Notes under the pieces: generated by a model | What the model was told of the DNA's origin: nothing | The model's database searches: none | Seen by the model: the letters and a program-made list of their open reading frames with translations, nothing else | Program-made: the position numbers and the translations under genes | NCBI GenBank assembly: GCA_900088475.1 | Contig: FLMG01003171.1 | Span: 1-31,870 of the forward strand | Source of the DNA: Hyphochytrium catenoides | Taxonomy: Eukaryota > Sar > Hyphochytriomycetes > Hyphochytriales > Hyphochytriaceae | DNA: 31,870 nt | Reading direction: 5' to 3' | In this document: in pieces, positions 22,834 to 31,870 of the stretch | How positions within the stretch are numbered: the stretch's first letter is position 1 | Layout of the letters: the number at the start of each line of letters is the position of its first letter

Positions 22834-23359
22834 GTGAAAGTACACTTAGCAATCAAGAAACAGCGGGACAGACAGAGACAAGGCTCGACGACGAGTTCCT
22901 CGACGCCCTGCTGGGAGAGTGCCAAGAGAGCCATAGAAAGCAGGTAATAGACACAAAGTGAGAGGCGACGGAGACGGAACGGAGGTTCTCTGGAGATAAA
23001 CCCGGAGTGAAGACCTAATGATCTTACTTCCTGTAGACTGTCGGGAGCTAGTGGATCTGCTGCTATTGTGACTGCGAGGGGTAGGGACAGGAGGAAGGAA
23101 GGAAGAAGAGGATGATGGCTCTTCTTCCCTGCTCTCTGAGAGGTCCCCCCGCTCATTGTTGACCTCTTCTTCTCCCCCTGAAGAATAATATTCACTATAG
23201 GACAAGGAGTGAGGTGCAGCGCGTGATAGGTTTCTTTTGAAGCAACGCCCACCTTGATTCTCCCTCATTCGCCTCCTGTGTTGCTGGCTCTACATGTTCC
23301 TTCGGCTCGTAGTCAAGCCCACGAGAGAGCTGACCACCATTAGCAAGGAAAGTCGTCAT
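20738..23359 (-). CDS. Unrecognised Lys/Ser-rich 338-aa protein, 9 exons
   Basis: I do not recognise this protein, but the gene model is internally strong: nine exons join with matching phase throughout. Exons (minus strand): 23359-23253, 23194-23028, 22693-22621, 22553-22445, 22273-22160, 21900-21792, 21714-21606, 21297-21177, 20845-20738. It starts MTTFLANGGQLSRG. Residues of about 35-90 are Ser/Glu-rich and look disordered. A conserved-looking block follows (APSDEARFWDEVNTFLTKP, then SSVRHSIKSFDRD, residues about 95-130). Another helix-like piece is LNQELLREAFAYVEQLQ, then an acidic run (PEDDEEEDG) and a strongly basic stretch (KAAKPKKKASKKVVKKS), like a nuclear-localisation or nucleic-acid-binding tail. 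The end is a probable coiled coil (LLEELTKNFQEGL, then LRAELMESQMKLNASRAALQ). Nuclear or cytoskeletal scaffolding is a guess. Introns carry CT microsatellites. The first ATG could be preceded by a 5' UTR intron. Confidence 0.75.
21071..21157. repeat. GA/CT microsatellite in last intron of the 338-aa gene
   Basis: This is an imperfect (GA)n tract on the plus strand, hence (CT)n on the sense strand of the minus-strand gene. It lies within the intron between exons at 21297-21177 and 20845-20738. Confidence 0.9.
21402..21531. repeat. GA/CT microsatellite in intron of the 338-aa gene
   Basis: This is a degenerate (GA)n-rich tract of about 130 bp on the plus strand, CT-rich on the sense strand of the host gene. 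It lies in the intron between exons 21714-21606 and 21297-21177. Confidence 0.9.
22741..22830. repeat. GA/CT microsatellite in intron 2 of the 338-aa gene
   Basis: This (AG)n tract ends with about 28 bp of pure dinucleotide repeat (22803-22830). On the sense strand it is (CT)n and lies 40-140 nt upstream of the acceptor of the exon starting at 22693. Confidence 0.9.
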
Positions 23360-23865
23360 CCCTCTGAAAGGAGACAGTCCCAAGCAAGAAGGAAGAGACG
23401 CACACTGGCGGTAGAAGGAGAGAAGGCTGAAGACTCGACGACAAACTTATTCGAGGAACTAGCTCAACTCGATTGCTCTCATTGGGCCCGTTAGGCTGGC
23501 TGGGCTAAACCTTCAAGGTAAGTGTAGACGAAAGAGAGGTCAAAGTGGAGCCTGGGGGTGTTCGTTGCTGCTCTCTCAGCCTCACAAACTCAAGCCCGGC
23601 AACCTGAAGAAAGGCAAGAAGAGACGCACTTTTTGAATGTCAATAGCTTTGATGGCCCAGAAGAGACATTACGAAAGACCTTAGAAGGGATAATATGAAG
23701 GACTGAGTGGAGAGAGAGAAGAAAGTGTATACCCCAGCACGAAAGGAACAGGTCCCGTGTGCATGAGAGTAGAGGCAGGGGAACAGACTGAGAAGAACGA
23801 GGGCGAGAGAGCAAGATGATAGCGACAGAGAAGGAAAGAGGAGGGGAGATCCCGAGAAGCGCGAA

Positions 23866-23926
23866 AGAGAAAGAAAGAGAGGGAGAGAGCGAGAGCGAGA
23901 GAGGGAGAAAGCGAGAGAGCGAGAGC

Positions 23927-23970
<44 letters not shown>

Positions 23971-23977
23971 GAGAGAG
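23866..23977. repeat. (GA)n microsatellite, intergenic
   Basis: This GA-rich tract on the plus strand has a pure (GA)n core of about 37 bp at 23931-23967. It lies about 0.5 kb upstream of the first ATG of the minus-strand 338-aa gene. Confidence 0.9.
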
Positions 23978-24295
23978 GCGAAGTACGGGCTTATGACAAA
24001 CTGGCATGATTGAAGGGCTGGATCATCAGGAGAGAGGAGGCGGCAGGAGGGAGTGAGGAGGAGGCAGAGGGGAAGAATCCGATACTGTAGACAGTGCTCC
24101 CTCCTCTGCTGCAGATAGTGTAACGCCTCCTCCAAACCGTAAAGAGACACTCCTGAGACCGTATGCGCGCTTGCATTAGTTATCAAGGGATAAGTGATCC
24201 CAAACGCAATTCCCGATTATCACAAACTGATCCATGGATGATCCTGGCTGAATCAAGCTGAAGGGATTGACAAAGTGCGAGAAGATGGAACCAGA

Positions 24296-24386
24296 GAGGA
24301 AGAGGAGAACTGCTAGAGAGAGAAAGGAAGGAGAGAGAGAGAGAGAGACAGAGAGAGAGAAGAGAGAGAGACAGAGAGAGAGAGCA
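24296..24386. repeat. (GA)n-rich low-complexity tract, intergenic
   Basis: This imperfect GA repeat lies about 0.3 kb upstream of the MBL hydrolase start at 24700 and about 0.95 kb upstream of the divergent 338-aa gene. Confidence 0.85.
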
Positions 24387-24699
24387 AGGCGAGGGAGATT
24401 TGGAAGCCAATCTGAGCCGCAACTCCCTAGCCTAACGCATGTGCAGCCTCGTCTCAGCTCAACTCATGACGCTTGCCGAACGGCCATAGATACCAAGAAC
24501 CTGAAGGTCCAGCACAGCGGTGTGGCTGGGAAGGAAAGAGCGTACTGGGAGAGGTTTGGGAGCGTCGTTCGTTCAGCCTTGCCGCAGGGCTGCACTTCCG
24601 ATTGTTGAAACCTTCCCCAGCTGAGGTCCTCCCACCTACCTCCAACACAGAAGGCAGCGCTCCTGGTCAGATACCAACGACAGGAGGAGGTAGGTCGGG

Positions 24700-26072
24700 A
24701 TGGTCTCCGCGGAAGTAGTGGTGCTGGGTTGCGGCTCATCCTCCTCAGTCCCTGGCCTAAAATGCCTGCTCCAAGGGAGTGGAAAGTGTAGAGTCTGCCC
24801 GGAAGCTGCGAGCAATCCAGAGTCAAAGAACCGACGAGGTAGAGGACCAACTCTAGTCTTTCGGCCATCTTTCCGTTCACTGTCTTTTACACAATGGTGT
24901 CTATAGTTATGCTTTACTTCCTGACTGGCCTTCTCACGTCCTTAGTTCCACCTGATCTGAGAGGGGTGCTCACTTCGAGACTTCTCTCTTTCTCTGCTTT
25001 TCTTTTCCTTTCTTCCTTCTTCCACTCTTCTCTGTACTCTCTCTCTCTCTCTCTCTCTCTCGCTCTCACCTGTTGTTCTGTCTCCTCTAACCCCTCTTTT
25101 GCTCTGCGACCGCACACTTTAGGTAACCCGTCACTCCTTCTTCGATTCCCCGACGCCATCAGCGGGGAAGAGCGCAACATCGTAATAGATGCAGGAAAGA
25201 CTTTTAGAGATTCCGTTCTTCGTGTCTTTCCTAAGCTAGGCATCCGTTCTATTCATGGCGTTCTCCTCACTCACGATCATGCGGACGCTGTGCTGGGTAT
25301 TGACGATCTTAGAGACGTCCAGCTGGATCGAAGAGCCTTCGATGAGCATAGCGGAGAGTTCAAGAGGGTTGCGGACGATCCCACGCCGATCTTTTGCTCC
25401 AAGAGCACATTTGTAAAGATGAAGCGTACCTTTGACTACCTCGTGCCAAAGGCGCAGATGCATCTGGATAAGGAAATGGAAGGGGAGACCCCTGGGACCC
25501 CTACATCCCTTTCTAGCTCTGAAGCTTCTCCTAGTTCTTTGGCTCCTGCCCCTGTCTCATCTATGACTGGCCTTAATGGAGATGCTCGGTTAGGCAATAA
25601 TGACGGAGTTTATCGCTGGACAGCCCGACTTGACTGGCACATTCTCTCGTATGGGCCTTTTAGCATAATGGGGCTCCAAGGCACTGCGTTCCCAGTCTAT
25701 CACGGTGGATACTATGAGAGCTTTGGCTTTGAATTTGGAAGCAAGGGCCACAGATTTGTTTATATCTCAGATGTCAGCGCCATCCCGGAAGAGAGCTACG
25801 CGTTCCTGCTGGATACGGAGAGAAGAGGGAGAATAGATCTTCTTTTTCTCGATGCTCTCTTCACAAAGATCAAGCATGGGACGCACTTCAATCTCTCTGA
25901 GAGTTTGGAGGCAATTAGGAGGTTGCAGCCTGTGAAGACCTTCCTCACCGGCATGAGCCATGATTTTGACTATTACACCACGAACGAGGAACTCAAGGCG
26001 TTGAAGGAGGAAGAAGGTATCGATGTGGAGATGGCATATGATGGGTTGAGGATACCTTTTGATCTGGTTTAG
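24700..26072 (+). CDS. Metallo-beta-lactamase-fold hydrolase, 2 exons, 362 aa
   Basis: This is a metal-dependent hydrolase of the MBL superfamily, in the branch with PhnP-like and tRNase-Z-like phosphodiesterases; its substrate is not known. Exons are 24700-24838 and 25123-26072, joined in phase 1. The join restores the family string SKNRRGNPSLLLRF. The N-terminus has VVVLGCGSSSSVPGLKC and a CxxC-like KCRVCPE. The metal motif is THDHADAVLGIDDLRDVQ (HDHAD at residues 97-101); Ala replaces the last His of HxHxDH, which I believe is usual in this subfamily. Further ligand positions are likely in FPVYHGGYY, VYISDVS and GMSHDFDYY. A Ser/Pro-rich insert (residues about 177-206) looks like a disordered loop. 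The 284-nt intron contains a (CT)n tract. A small cysteine pair in the N-terminus could bind zinc, which is inference. Confidence 0.93.
25037..25061. repeat. (CT)n microsatellite in intron 1 of the MBL hydrolase gene
   Basis: This is a nearly pure CT dinucleotide run on the sense strand, about 60 nt upstream of the acceptor at 25122. It sits where a polypyrimidine-rich region would be expected, but it extends further upstream. Confidence 0.95.
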
Positions 26073-26616
26073 CTTTGTCCTGAGGGAGAGGATGAGAGGG
26101 GTGTCTCTCACTGAAGGTTGGGAAGTGTGGAAAGGTTGGGAAGTGTGGAATGGTTGAGGTGAAAGAAGCAAGGGCTAGTCCTGGTTCTAGCCTCATCAGG
26201 GAGACTGAATGGTCACACAATGATTGCTGTGGCAGCTGCTACACTTCCCAGAACGTCACTGCCTAGGTCTCTTTTGCATTTGATGGGAACTGAGCACTTC
26301 CATCAGTGCCAGGAAGTGCTATTAGATGATATTTATCAAAGTGTACAATGGTAGATTACACCGTGCCGCTATATACAAAGAGAGGAAGAAAAGCCGAAAC
26401 GGGAGAGGGGAAAAAGCCGGAAAATCGCCAAAGCAGAGATCGTACAAGTGTAGGGGGTAGGGGCCCTTAGGTAATAACAACAGAGTATGGTACATGGAAA
26501 AGAGAACCTTGGCGTAGACCAGCATAAAGTACGAAATGAGTACAGTCAATCGTGAGTTGGAGCAGCGATAGAGAGAGAGAGTGGAGGGAGACAGGGCGAT
26601 GAAGAAGGGTAGCTAG
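26073..26616. other. Convergent spacer between MBL hydrolase and PI4K-like genes
   Basis: These 544 bp hold the 3' UTRs of two converging genes. Besides the 18-bp tandem duplication at 26114-26149, I see only weak purine-rich stretches near 26380-26420 and 26560-26595. Confidence 0.5.
26114..26149. repeat. 18-bp perfect tandem duplication after the MBL hydrolase stop
   Basis: The unit AAGGTTGGGAAGTGTGGA occurs twice with no mismatch, starting 42 nt after the stop codon and therefore within the probable 3' UTR. A third partial copy (GGTTGAGG) may follow. Confidence 0.9.
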
Positions 26617-28811
26617 TTACATTGGACAGGGATCCTCTGCCTCCTGTACTGCCAACCGACCCTTTACGTCGAGAGTATCAGCAATCTCCTCCAGCGCCTC
26701 CCAGAAAAGCGGGGGAAGAGGTCTATCATGCCATTCTTGAGGCAGTTCTCCTTGTGCTTCTCCGTACTGATTCCTTCTGAACTCAAACGGAACACTGGCC
26801 GCCACTGCAGCCTCATACACCATTTCCTCGAGCAAAGACGGGCGATCAAGGAGACCGGTGCGTACATAAGAACTGCCAATTTGGTAGAGAGAGAGACCTC
26901 TCCTGGCAAAAGAGACGAGGACTAAAGTACATATCCTCATTGTGCTAATATAAGCTTCAGATAAGCCTAGCTCCCTCAGCTCTTCGGCGTCTTCCCCTGG
27001 CGTAAGCGAGAGAATGTGGCCGACGGATACACGTGAGAGCTGTTCTTTAGTCTGAGGCCAGTCGAGCCAATCGAACCGTGCCTCTGAGAGGCACCACCAC
27101 GCAGGGAGGATACATCCGTGATCGATCGGTGCCTGTATAGAGTAAAGCAGGAGAGATTAGAGCGAGAGGTGGAGGTTAGAGCGAGAGATAGAGGACCTAC
27201 AAGTACAGGTGGAGATCGATAGCGCGAGATGTATGCACGAGCCGGTCGACAGAAGTATACTACCGAATAGTCTATTCCACCCAGTGTCCAAACCGAAGCA
27301 AGAAGGAAGGAAACAATAATCTTCCGGGATTTAGAAGTTTGCAGATCGAAGAGGGAAAGGTGTAGACAGGAGGATTACCAGCTGGAAAGGAGAAGAATCT
27401 CCCACAAGGAGCATGTTCCCGGTATGTCTATCGGTGTTGAAGAGCCTAATGTCCAAAATAGCAACCTTGTGCACCTCAGGCACTGGCACAAATGCAGCCG
27501 CCTTTGCTCTCTCTTCAGGCATCCCAAAGTCTTCTAGCGAGCCCATCCTGCTTTCCACGAAGGATTGGACTGCACCTCTCTTCACTCCTTTACCCTCCGT
27601 CCAGTGTCTGAGATCCTTCACCCTTCTCCATGAATACGTTCGCCCCCCATTGAGTCTGAGGTTTTCTCCTTTGCTAGCGGTCCCCGTTAAAGCTGAAGAT
27701 GTCTCTTTTATACATGGGAGACAAGGTTCTCCTTCCCAGGTCGCTCCTTCCACCTTTCCGTCTTCTGGTACGCTCGATATCTGCGCCAGCGCTGTGGCTG
27801 GAACTCCAGAAAAATGCTGGTATTTTCTATCTAGAAGGTAGGCGATGTACTCCCGTAGGGCTCCGAACCCTTTGGGAATGCCCATCCGCTGGAATCCTTC
27901 CTCCTCGGCAGGCTTGAACATTGCCACTCTTGAGACCGGAGGGAATGTTAAGGAACAAAAACTTAGAACAGACTATCGAGGAGAGAAGGTTGCCCAACGC
28001 AATATCAGCACAAAGAGAGGATGGACGACGTGGTTGCCACAGCAAGCAAGACTACTGGCATATTGCAGAGTGTTAAAAGGCACTCAGGCACACATAAAAG
28101 GCGACATGATAAAGGAAGGATCCTTCACTAGCAGGAAACGAGGAAAGATCCAGGCCACCCGGCCAGGCCAGGGAAGTTCTTGTTTTTTGTGATAGGTACT
28201 CACTTTCTCCCCGAGCTCGTGCTGACAGCGTAGACGCCTCCTAGACCCTCATAACTAACTTTACAAGGCGCCTTTCTAGCCGTGGCTTCGGCGACGTTCA
28301 TCAACAGTTTGGCCCTTCTCATGGACTGATTGTGGAGGCTGTGGCGCAGCTTGAAGGCGTCTGCAAATGCAGTCTAACGGGTTCGAACGTGGGAGGAGAA
28401 TAGAGAAAGGAGACGGACAGTAATGGAAGAGTCTCAGCAACCACTTGACAAGGAGAAAGAGACAAAGCGAAGGGAGGTAAAGGACAAGGAAAGCGTGATC
28501 GAAGAGTTGTAGAAGGAGAAAGAAAGAGAAGAGAGGATGTGAGAACGGAAGTGAAAAAGAGAGCGAGGCGTGAACAAGGGAGCCATAATAGAGATACTCG
28601 AACGGACCTTTCCCTGCTTGGCAAGCACGTGGACATCCAAAAAGAGATCATCCCTAGGAGAATAAGGATGTTGGGCCGGGCTCTCACTTCTTCCCGAGCT
28701 GACTGACTCTGGCGGAGAGAGAGGTGGGCTATCTTCCAAGGAAGGAGAAGTCTCAATCACGATTGGAAGCGCGGTGCTCTTCTTCTTCATTAGTTTGATG
28801 CTTGAGATCAT
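26617..28811 (-). CDS. Phosphatidylinositol 3/4-kinase family protein, PI4K-gamma-like, 4 exons, ~479 aa
   Basis: This resembles the plant/protist PI4K-gamma branch of the PI3/PI4 kinase family, related to type II PI4-kinases. Some plant members act as protein kinases, so lipid-kinase activity is not certain. Exons (minus strand): 28811-28608, 28373-28204, 27928-27379, 27132-26617, in consistent phase. Landmarks: glycine-rich GLGGVYAVSTSSGRK, the ATP-binding Lys130 in AMFKPAEEEG, REYIAYLLD and FSGVPATALAQI, KRGAVQSFVES, the catalytic loop VAILDIRLFNTDRHTGNMLL (Asp291, Asn296), and the metal-binding PIDHGCILPAWW (Asp312). RFDWLDWPQTKE and ISTMRICTLVL follow, as in the family. The start is uncertain: the frame is open upstream of the ATG at 28811 to a possible acceptor at 28857, so a further 5' exon may exist. 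The first intron uses a weak GTCCGT donor. No ubiquitin-like domain is visible. Confidence 0.88.
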
Positions 28812-28856
28812 GATTCGCAGCTTCTGATTAACGGGGCCGTATCTGTAAGACTGGTC

Positions 28857-31800
28857 CTGGGCTATGTCCGTAGGATGTGTTGCTAATAATAGTTGTCTCT
28901 CAAGTCATCAAACCGTAGATGTCAGCTATGGCTGCAGTGACATGGAAGAGACTTGATAGAGGCAGAAGAGCTTGGAAGGTATAGTTATAAGCCCAGGGCG
29001 AAGTAGATTGCAGGTGGGTGAGAGTGAGATCAGAAAGCTCTTCCCACTTGCATCGCCAGCTATAATCTATGCCCAGCAGCCGCACCGGTTTTCCTCTTGA
29101 TGAGCTCTCTCTCTATCTCCCTGTCTTCTCTGCCTTCTGGCTAGTTCCCTTCGGTCTATCTGGAAGCTTCAAAAGTCAAGCTGCTTCTCTCCGCCTGTCT
29201 CATCTCCTGCTGTCCGCTCTCTATTTCTACTGCCCTGACTGACTTTTGCCTCAGTCAAGTTGCCGCGCATCATCCATCACTTCTGCTTCTCATCGGAATC
29301 TGGGGAATCAGCCTTGGGATATAATCACTCGTCACTTGACACTTGACTTCAACTGATTAATCAAGCACCAGGCTTTCTCTATGATAATCACCGGACTATG
29401 AATTGTCAAAATCTCTACCGAATCACAGACACAGTCAAGCATATTTTACAGCATTCTTGCCAGAGAATCGGTACATCGATTAATCAATTACTTGATGATA
29501 AATCAAAGTTCTGCGAACAGGAGGGTTGAATGTGAGTGCAATGGCTTTTCGCCAAATTGAGGAAACGTCGTCCATCATCAATCCTCGTACCAGGAGGATC
29601 ATCAGCGGCTGCCAGTCCTTCGACGATTGCAGACGCAGCAAGCCACAGAGAACAGCACCACCTGACTGACCGGCTACCCTGCCTAGATGTCTGACCCGGG
29701 CTGCTGTTGCTCTTTCATGCGTCATGCCTTCTCGTTCCGTTCTTCCTCCTGTCGTCCGCTTGTCGCTGGCTTCTTCCTTCTTGATATGATTGAGAAGGAG
29801 AACTAGAAGACGACGAGGGGAGGAGGATGAGGAGCGAGGGACGCTTGCCTCTGCACATAAGTGACTTACAACCCACAGAGGCCGTCAGGCGGGGAGAAAG
29901 GGCATATCGAAAAGGTCTTCCATGCTGTCTCGAAACAAGTAATGATGAGTGCTTCCCAACATTGTACTGTTTTTATAGTACCTGTAGAGGGAAAAAGTGT
30001 GACGGTGGTGATGAGGGGTCGAAGAGTGTCATCACATTGAGTCCTCCGACTACCACAGTCAACAGCTGAACCTCCGTGTTGGTGCTGCTTCTCCCATGGC
30101 TGACCACCAGCTGCCAGCTGCTGGAGAACCATAGACTTCAACATAGCTGATCCCCAGGAGGACCACCTGTTAAGGGATGATCGGCTTCACCACAGCTGAA
30201 ACAGACTTCTTCTTTCTCCTCTTGCCTCAAGCTAGTACTGGCGTCCTCCACCTCCTTCCATCTCCCTCTCCTTCACAAACATTATTCTTTTCGTTCCTCG
30301 CAAACAAGGACAATAGCTGTGGCCACAACAACTCTCTTGATTCTCTTTCTCTTTATGTTGTTCTTACGCCTGTGACAAGAGGAGGTTGGACCAGGGATCC
30401 TAGATCAGGGCGCCATTGAAGGTGGTCCATCATCCATTAAGCACAGCTGAAGAAGAGCGAGAAACTCTGTAGTAATATGGGAAGACCTGACAGGCTAGTC
30501 GACACGCGAGAAAGGAGGGAGGACATGGAGCTAAAGATGACCAACAAGAGCAAAGCGTCGCCCTTCGTCCTCTCGCCGCGGCCGCATGGCTCACGGGATG
30601 AGAGAAGGAAGTCAGGCACTATCCCACCTTTGGTAAAAGCAGTACTAGAAAGACGAGAAAGAGTGGCAAGGAGCCAGCAGCCAGCAAGAGCCAAGGGTTA
30701 CTGTACTATATCTAATGTCAGAGTCTTGGGTGCCCTATCCGTGCCACAGCAGGAAAGAGAAGGGGCTTAGTAGAAGACAAGCCGAGCAGGAAGAAGGGCG
30801 AGCCGATAGCGCAGCCTACAAACAGTAGATCAGGAGTGAGAAGAAGGTGGAGCAGCACAAGCCAACAAGAAAGGCAGCGATCGTTATCCTACTATGCATC
30901 GTCCAACCTAATAGTGGGGTTGGAGAGCTTTGATGGGCGGTCTCCAACAAGCAGGGAACTAGGTAAACGCACTGATTATACATTATATGCTGGGAATAGT
31001 AGGAAAGCTTTCGAAATCGCATGCATGCTGCACCTTCCATCATTAGGCTGCCCCACTGTCTGCCGTCTGTAATCTCATGCCATAACCTGAAGTTCTGTCT
31101 ACCAAGACTGCTCTCTAACAAATGCGTCGTTCTTGACACTAATTACCGGGCTAGCGACTTGGACTACCTGACGTGACTGCGCAGGGAGGCGCTCGTCACC
31201 ACAACATTGTTATCGGAGTCTCCGTCCTCTTGACAGACTGTCGTCTAGCCAGTAGTATTCCTCCGCCGCTGCGTGGCCAGGAGCGGGAATGTTCAAGGGA
31301 TAGCATGAGTGAGGGTATGAGTGGAAGGACCAATGAGGAGAGGACGATGAGCGATAGGCCAGAGAAGGCGTTGTCATTTCTTCTGCTTTGTGACCACCGA
31401 CGTCCAACTTCGATGTTCTGGAAAGATCTAATGAGTAATGAAGCCGGAGATCCCGTTACGCTGCCTTGTACGTTCAAGGAACCCCTGGGGACGTTGGGAG
31501 GAACAGCGGTAAGATTGCTTATCATTCCCCGGACGAATCGAAGAGGCTAGTTGACAAACCCTTGCAGGTGCCCAGAGCAGGAAGGAGGAAGAAAGGCTCG
31601 GGGAAGAGTCACAAAGATTCGATCATCGGGAGGTTACTGGCGTGTTGCTCTCAAGATCTCCTTCGCTGGTTAGTGGCAAGTATAGGAGACAGACCTACTA
31701 GTACTGGCTCTTCCTTCTGCTTTGGGACGAACTAGGTTAGGGAAGAAGAAGAGAGAGAGAAGAGGGAGAGAAGAAAAGAGAGATGAGAGGAAGAAGAGAG

Positions 31801-31870
31801 AGAAAGAGAGAGAACAAGAAAAAGAGAAGGAGAGAGAGAGAGAAGGGGAGAGAGAGAGAGAGAGAGAGAG
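28857..31870. other. Gene-poor right flank
   Basis: I find no exon chain or conserved motif on either strand. The part just above 28857 should contain the leader and possibly a first exon of the PI4K-like gene. Around 29300-29520 the sequence is AT-rich with repeated TTGATTAATCA-like words. Open frames of 80-125 codons (for example on the plus strand at 31173-31550) have no recognisable domain and uncertain starts. The window ends in a GA-rich microsatellite. Confidence 0.5.
31741..31870. repeat. GA-rich microsatellite at the window edge
   Basis: About 130 bp of nearly pure purine sequence (GAGAGA, GGAAGAAGA) runs off the right end of the window, so its full size is unknown. Confidence 0.9.

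Larger units (their letters stand above)
23360..24699. other. Divergent promoter region, GA-rich, between the 338-aa gene and the MBL hydrolase gene
   Basis: This 1.3-kb gap separates divergent genes and should hold both promoters and leaders. It is dominated by two large GA microsatellites. Open frames in it are mostly translations of these repeats (SLSLSL or RERERE runs) and are not genes. A non-coding first exon of the 338-aa gene may lie between about 23500 and 23650, but I cannot define it. Confidence 0.5.

Noticed and set aside
22870-22915. A possible extra exon of the 338-aa gene after a CAGCAG acceptor, encoding GVEELVVEP in one frame
   Set aside because: No donor gives a phase that joins both neighbours. 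Skipping it links the exons at 23028 and 22693 in frame, so I left it out.
23590-24186. Minus-strand open frame of 198 codons rich in Ser-Leu repeats
   Set aside because: Its length comes from translating a CT microsatellite, which stays open in all frames; there is no other coding signal.
24464-24880. Minus-strand open frame of 138 codons
   Set aside because: It lies antisense to exon 1 of the well-supported MBL hydrolase gene and looks like its shadow.
13945-28811. A possible lipid-metabolism gene cluster (PAP2, ALDH3, PI4K-like)
   Set aside because: The genes lie on both strands, are separated by unrelated genes and share no visible regulatory sequence, so chance proximity is the simpler reading.
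31173-31550. Plus-strand open frame of 125 codons near the right edge
   Set aside because: It has no known domain, and an equally long open frame lies on the opposite strand; there is no basis to choose either.

Overview
This window is nuclear DNA from a eukaryote with compact, intron-rich genes. Most genes have many short introns of about 50-330 nt, bounded by GT...AG and with pyrimidine-rich 3' ends. There are no bacterial-style operons, no Shine-Dalgarno spacing and no prophage or CRISPR. A complete intraflagellar-transport gene (IFT57) implies an organism that builds cilia or flagella. The plant/protist-type PI4K-gamma-like kinase, the tail-anchored ALDH3, the gene compactness and the abundant GA/CT and CCTTCC-type microsatellites suggest a unicellular protist or alga, perhaps a stramenopile. 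That placement is an inference and is weak.

I rebuilt eight protein-coding genes by hand, joining exons at GT/AG sites with consistent phase. Left to right they are: IFT57 (+, 4826-7332, 11 exons, 429 aa); a TMEM198/TM7SF3-like (DUF4203-type) multi-spanning membrane protein with signal peptide and long charged N-terminal region (-, 10059-7661, 8 exons, 410 aa); an unrecognised 306-aa helical protein (-, 12678-11585, 2 exons); a PAP2-family lipid phosphatase (+, 13945-16105, 7 exons, 328 aa); an ALDH3-type fatty aldehyde dehydrogenase with C-terminal membrane anchor (+, 17414-20020, 6 exons, 529 aa); an unrecognised Lys/Ser-rich 338-aa protein (-, 23359-20738, 9 exons); a metallo-beta-lactamase-fold hydrolase (+, 24700-26072, 2 exons, 362 aa); and a PI4K-gamma-like phosphatidylinositol kinase (-, about 28811-26617, 4 exons, about 479 aa, N-terminus uncertain).

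The first 4.8 kb and the last 3 kb hold no gene I can support. The intergenic gaps of 0.3-1.5 kb carry low-complexity tracts and short tandem repeats. Three genes act on lipids (PAP2 phosphatase, fatty aldehyde dehydrogenase, PI4K-like kinase). They sit in mixed orientations with unrelated genes between them, so I read this as neighbourhood chance rather than a functional cluster.

The items most worth following up are the two unrecognised but well-supported genes, a long imperfect hairpin in the probable 3' UTR of one of them, a stop-free 72-nt (3n) intron between the catalytic motifs of the PAP2 gene, a NAGNAG tandem acceptor in IFT57, and strand-biased CT tracts in introns. I saw no defence system, mobile element or other multi-gene system.
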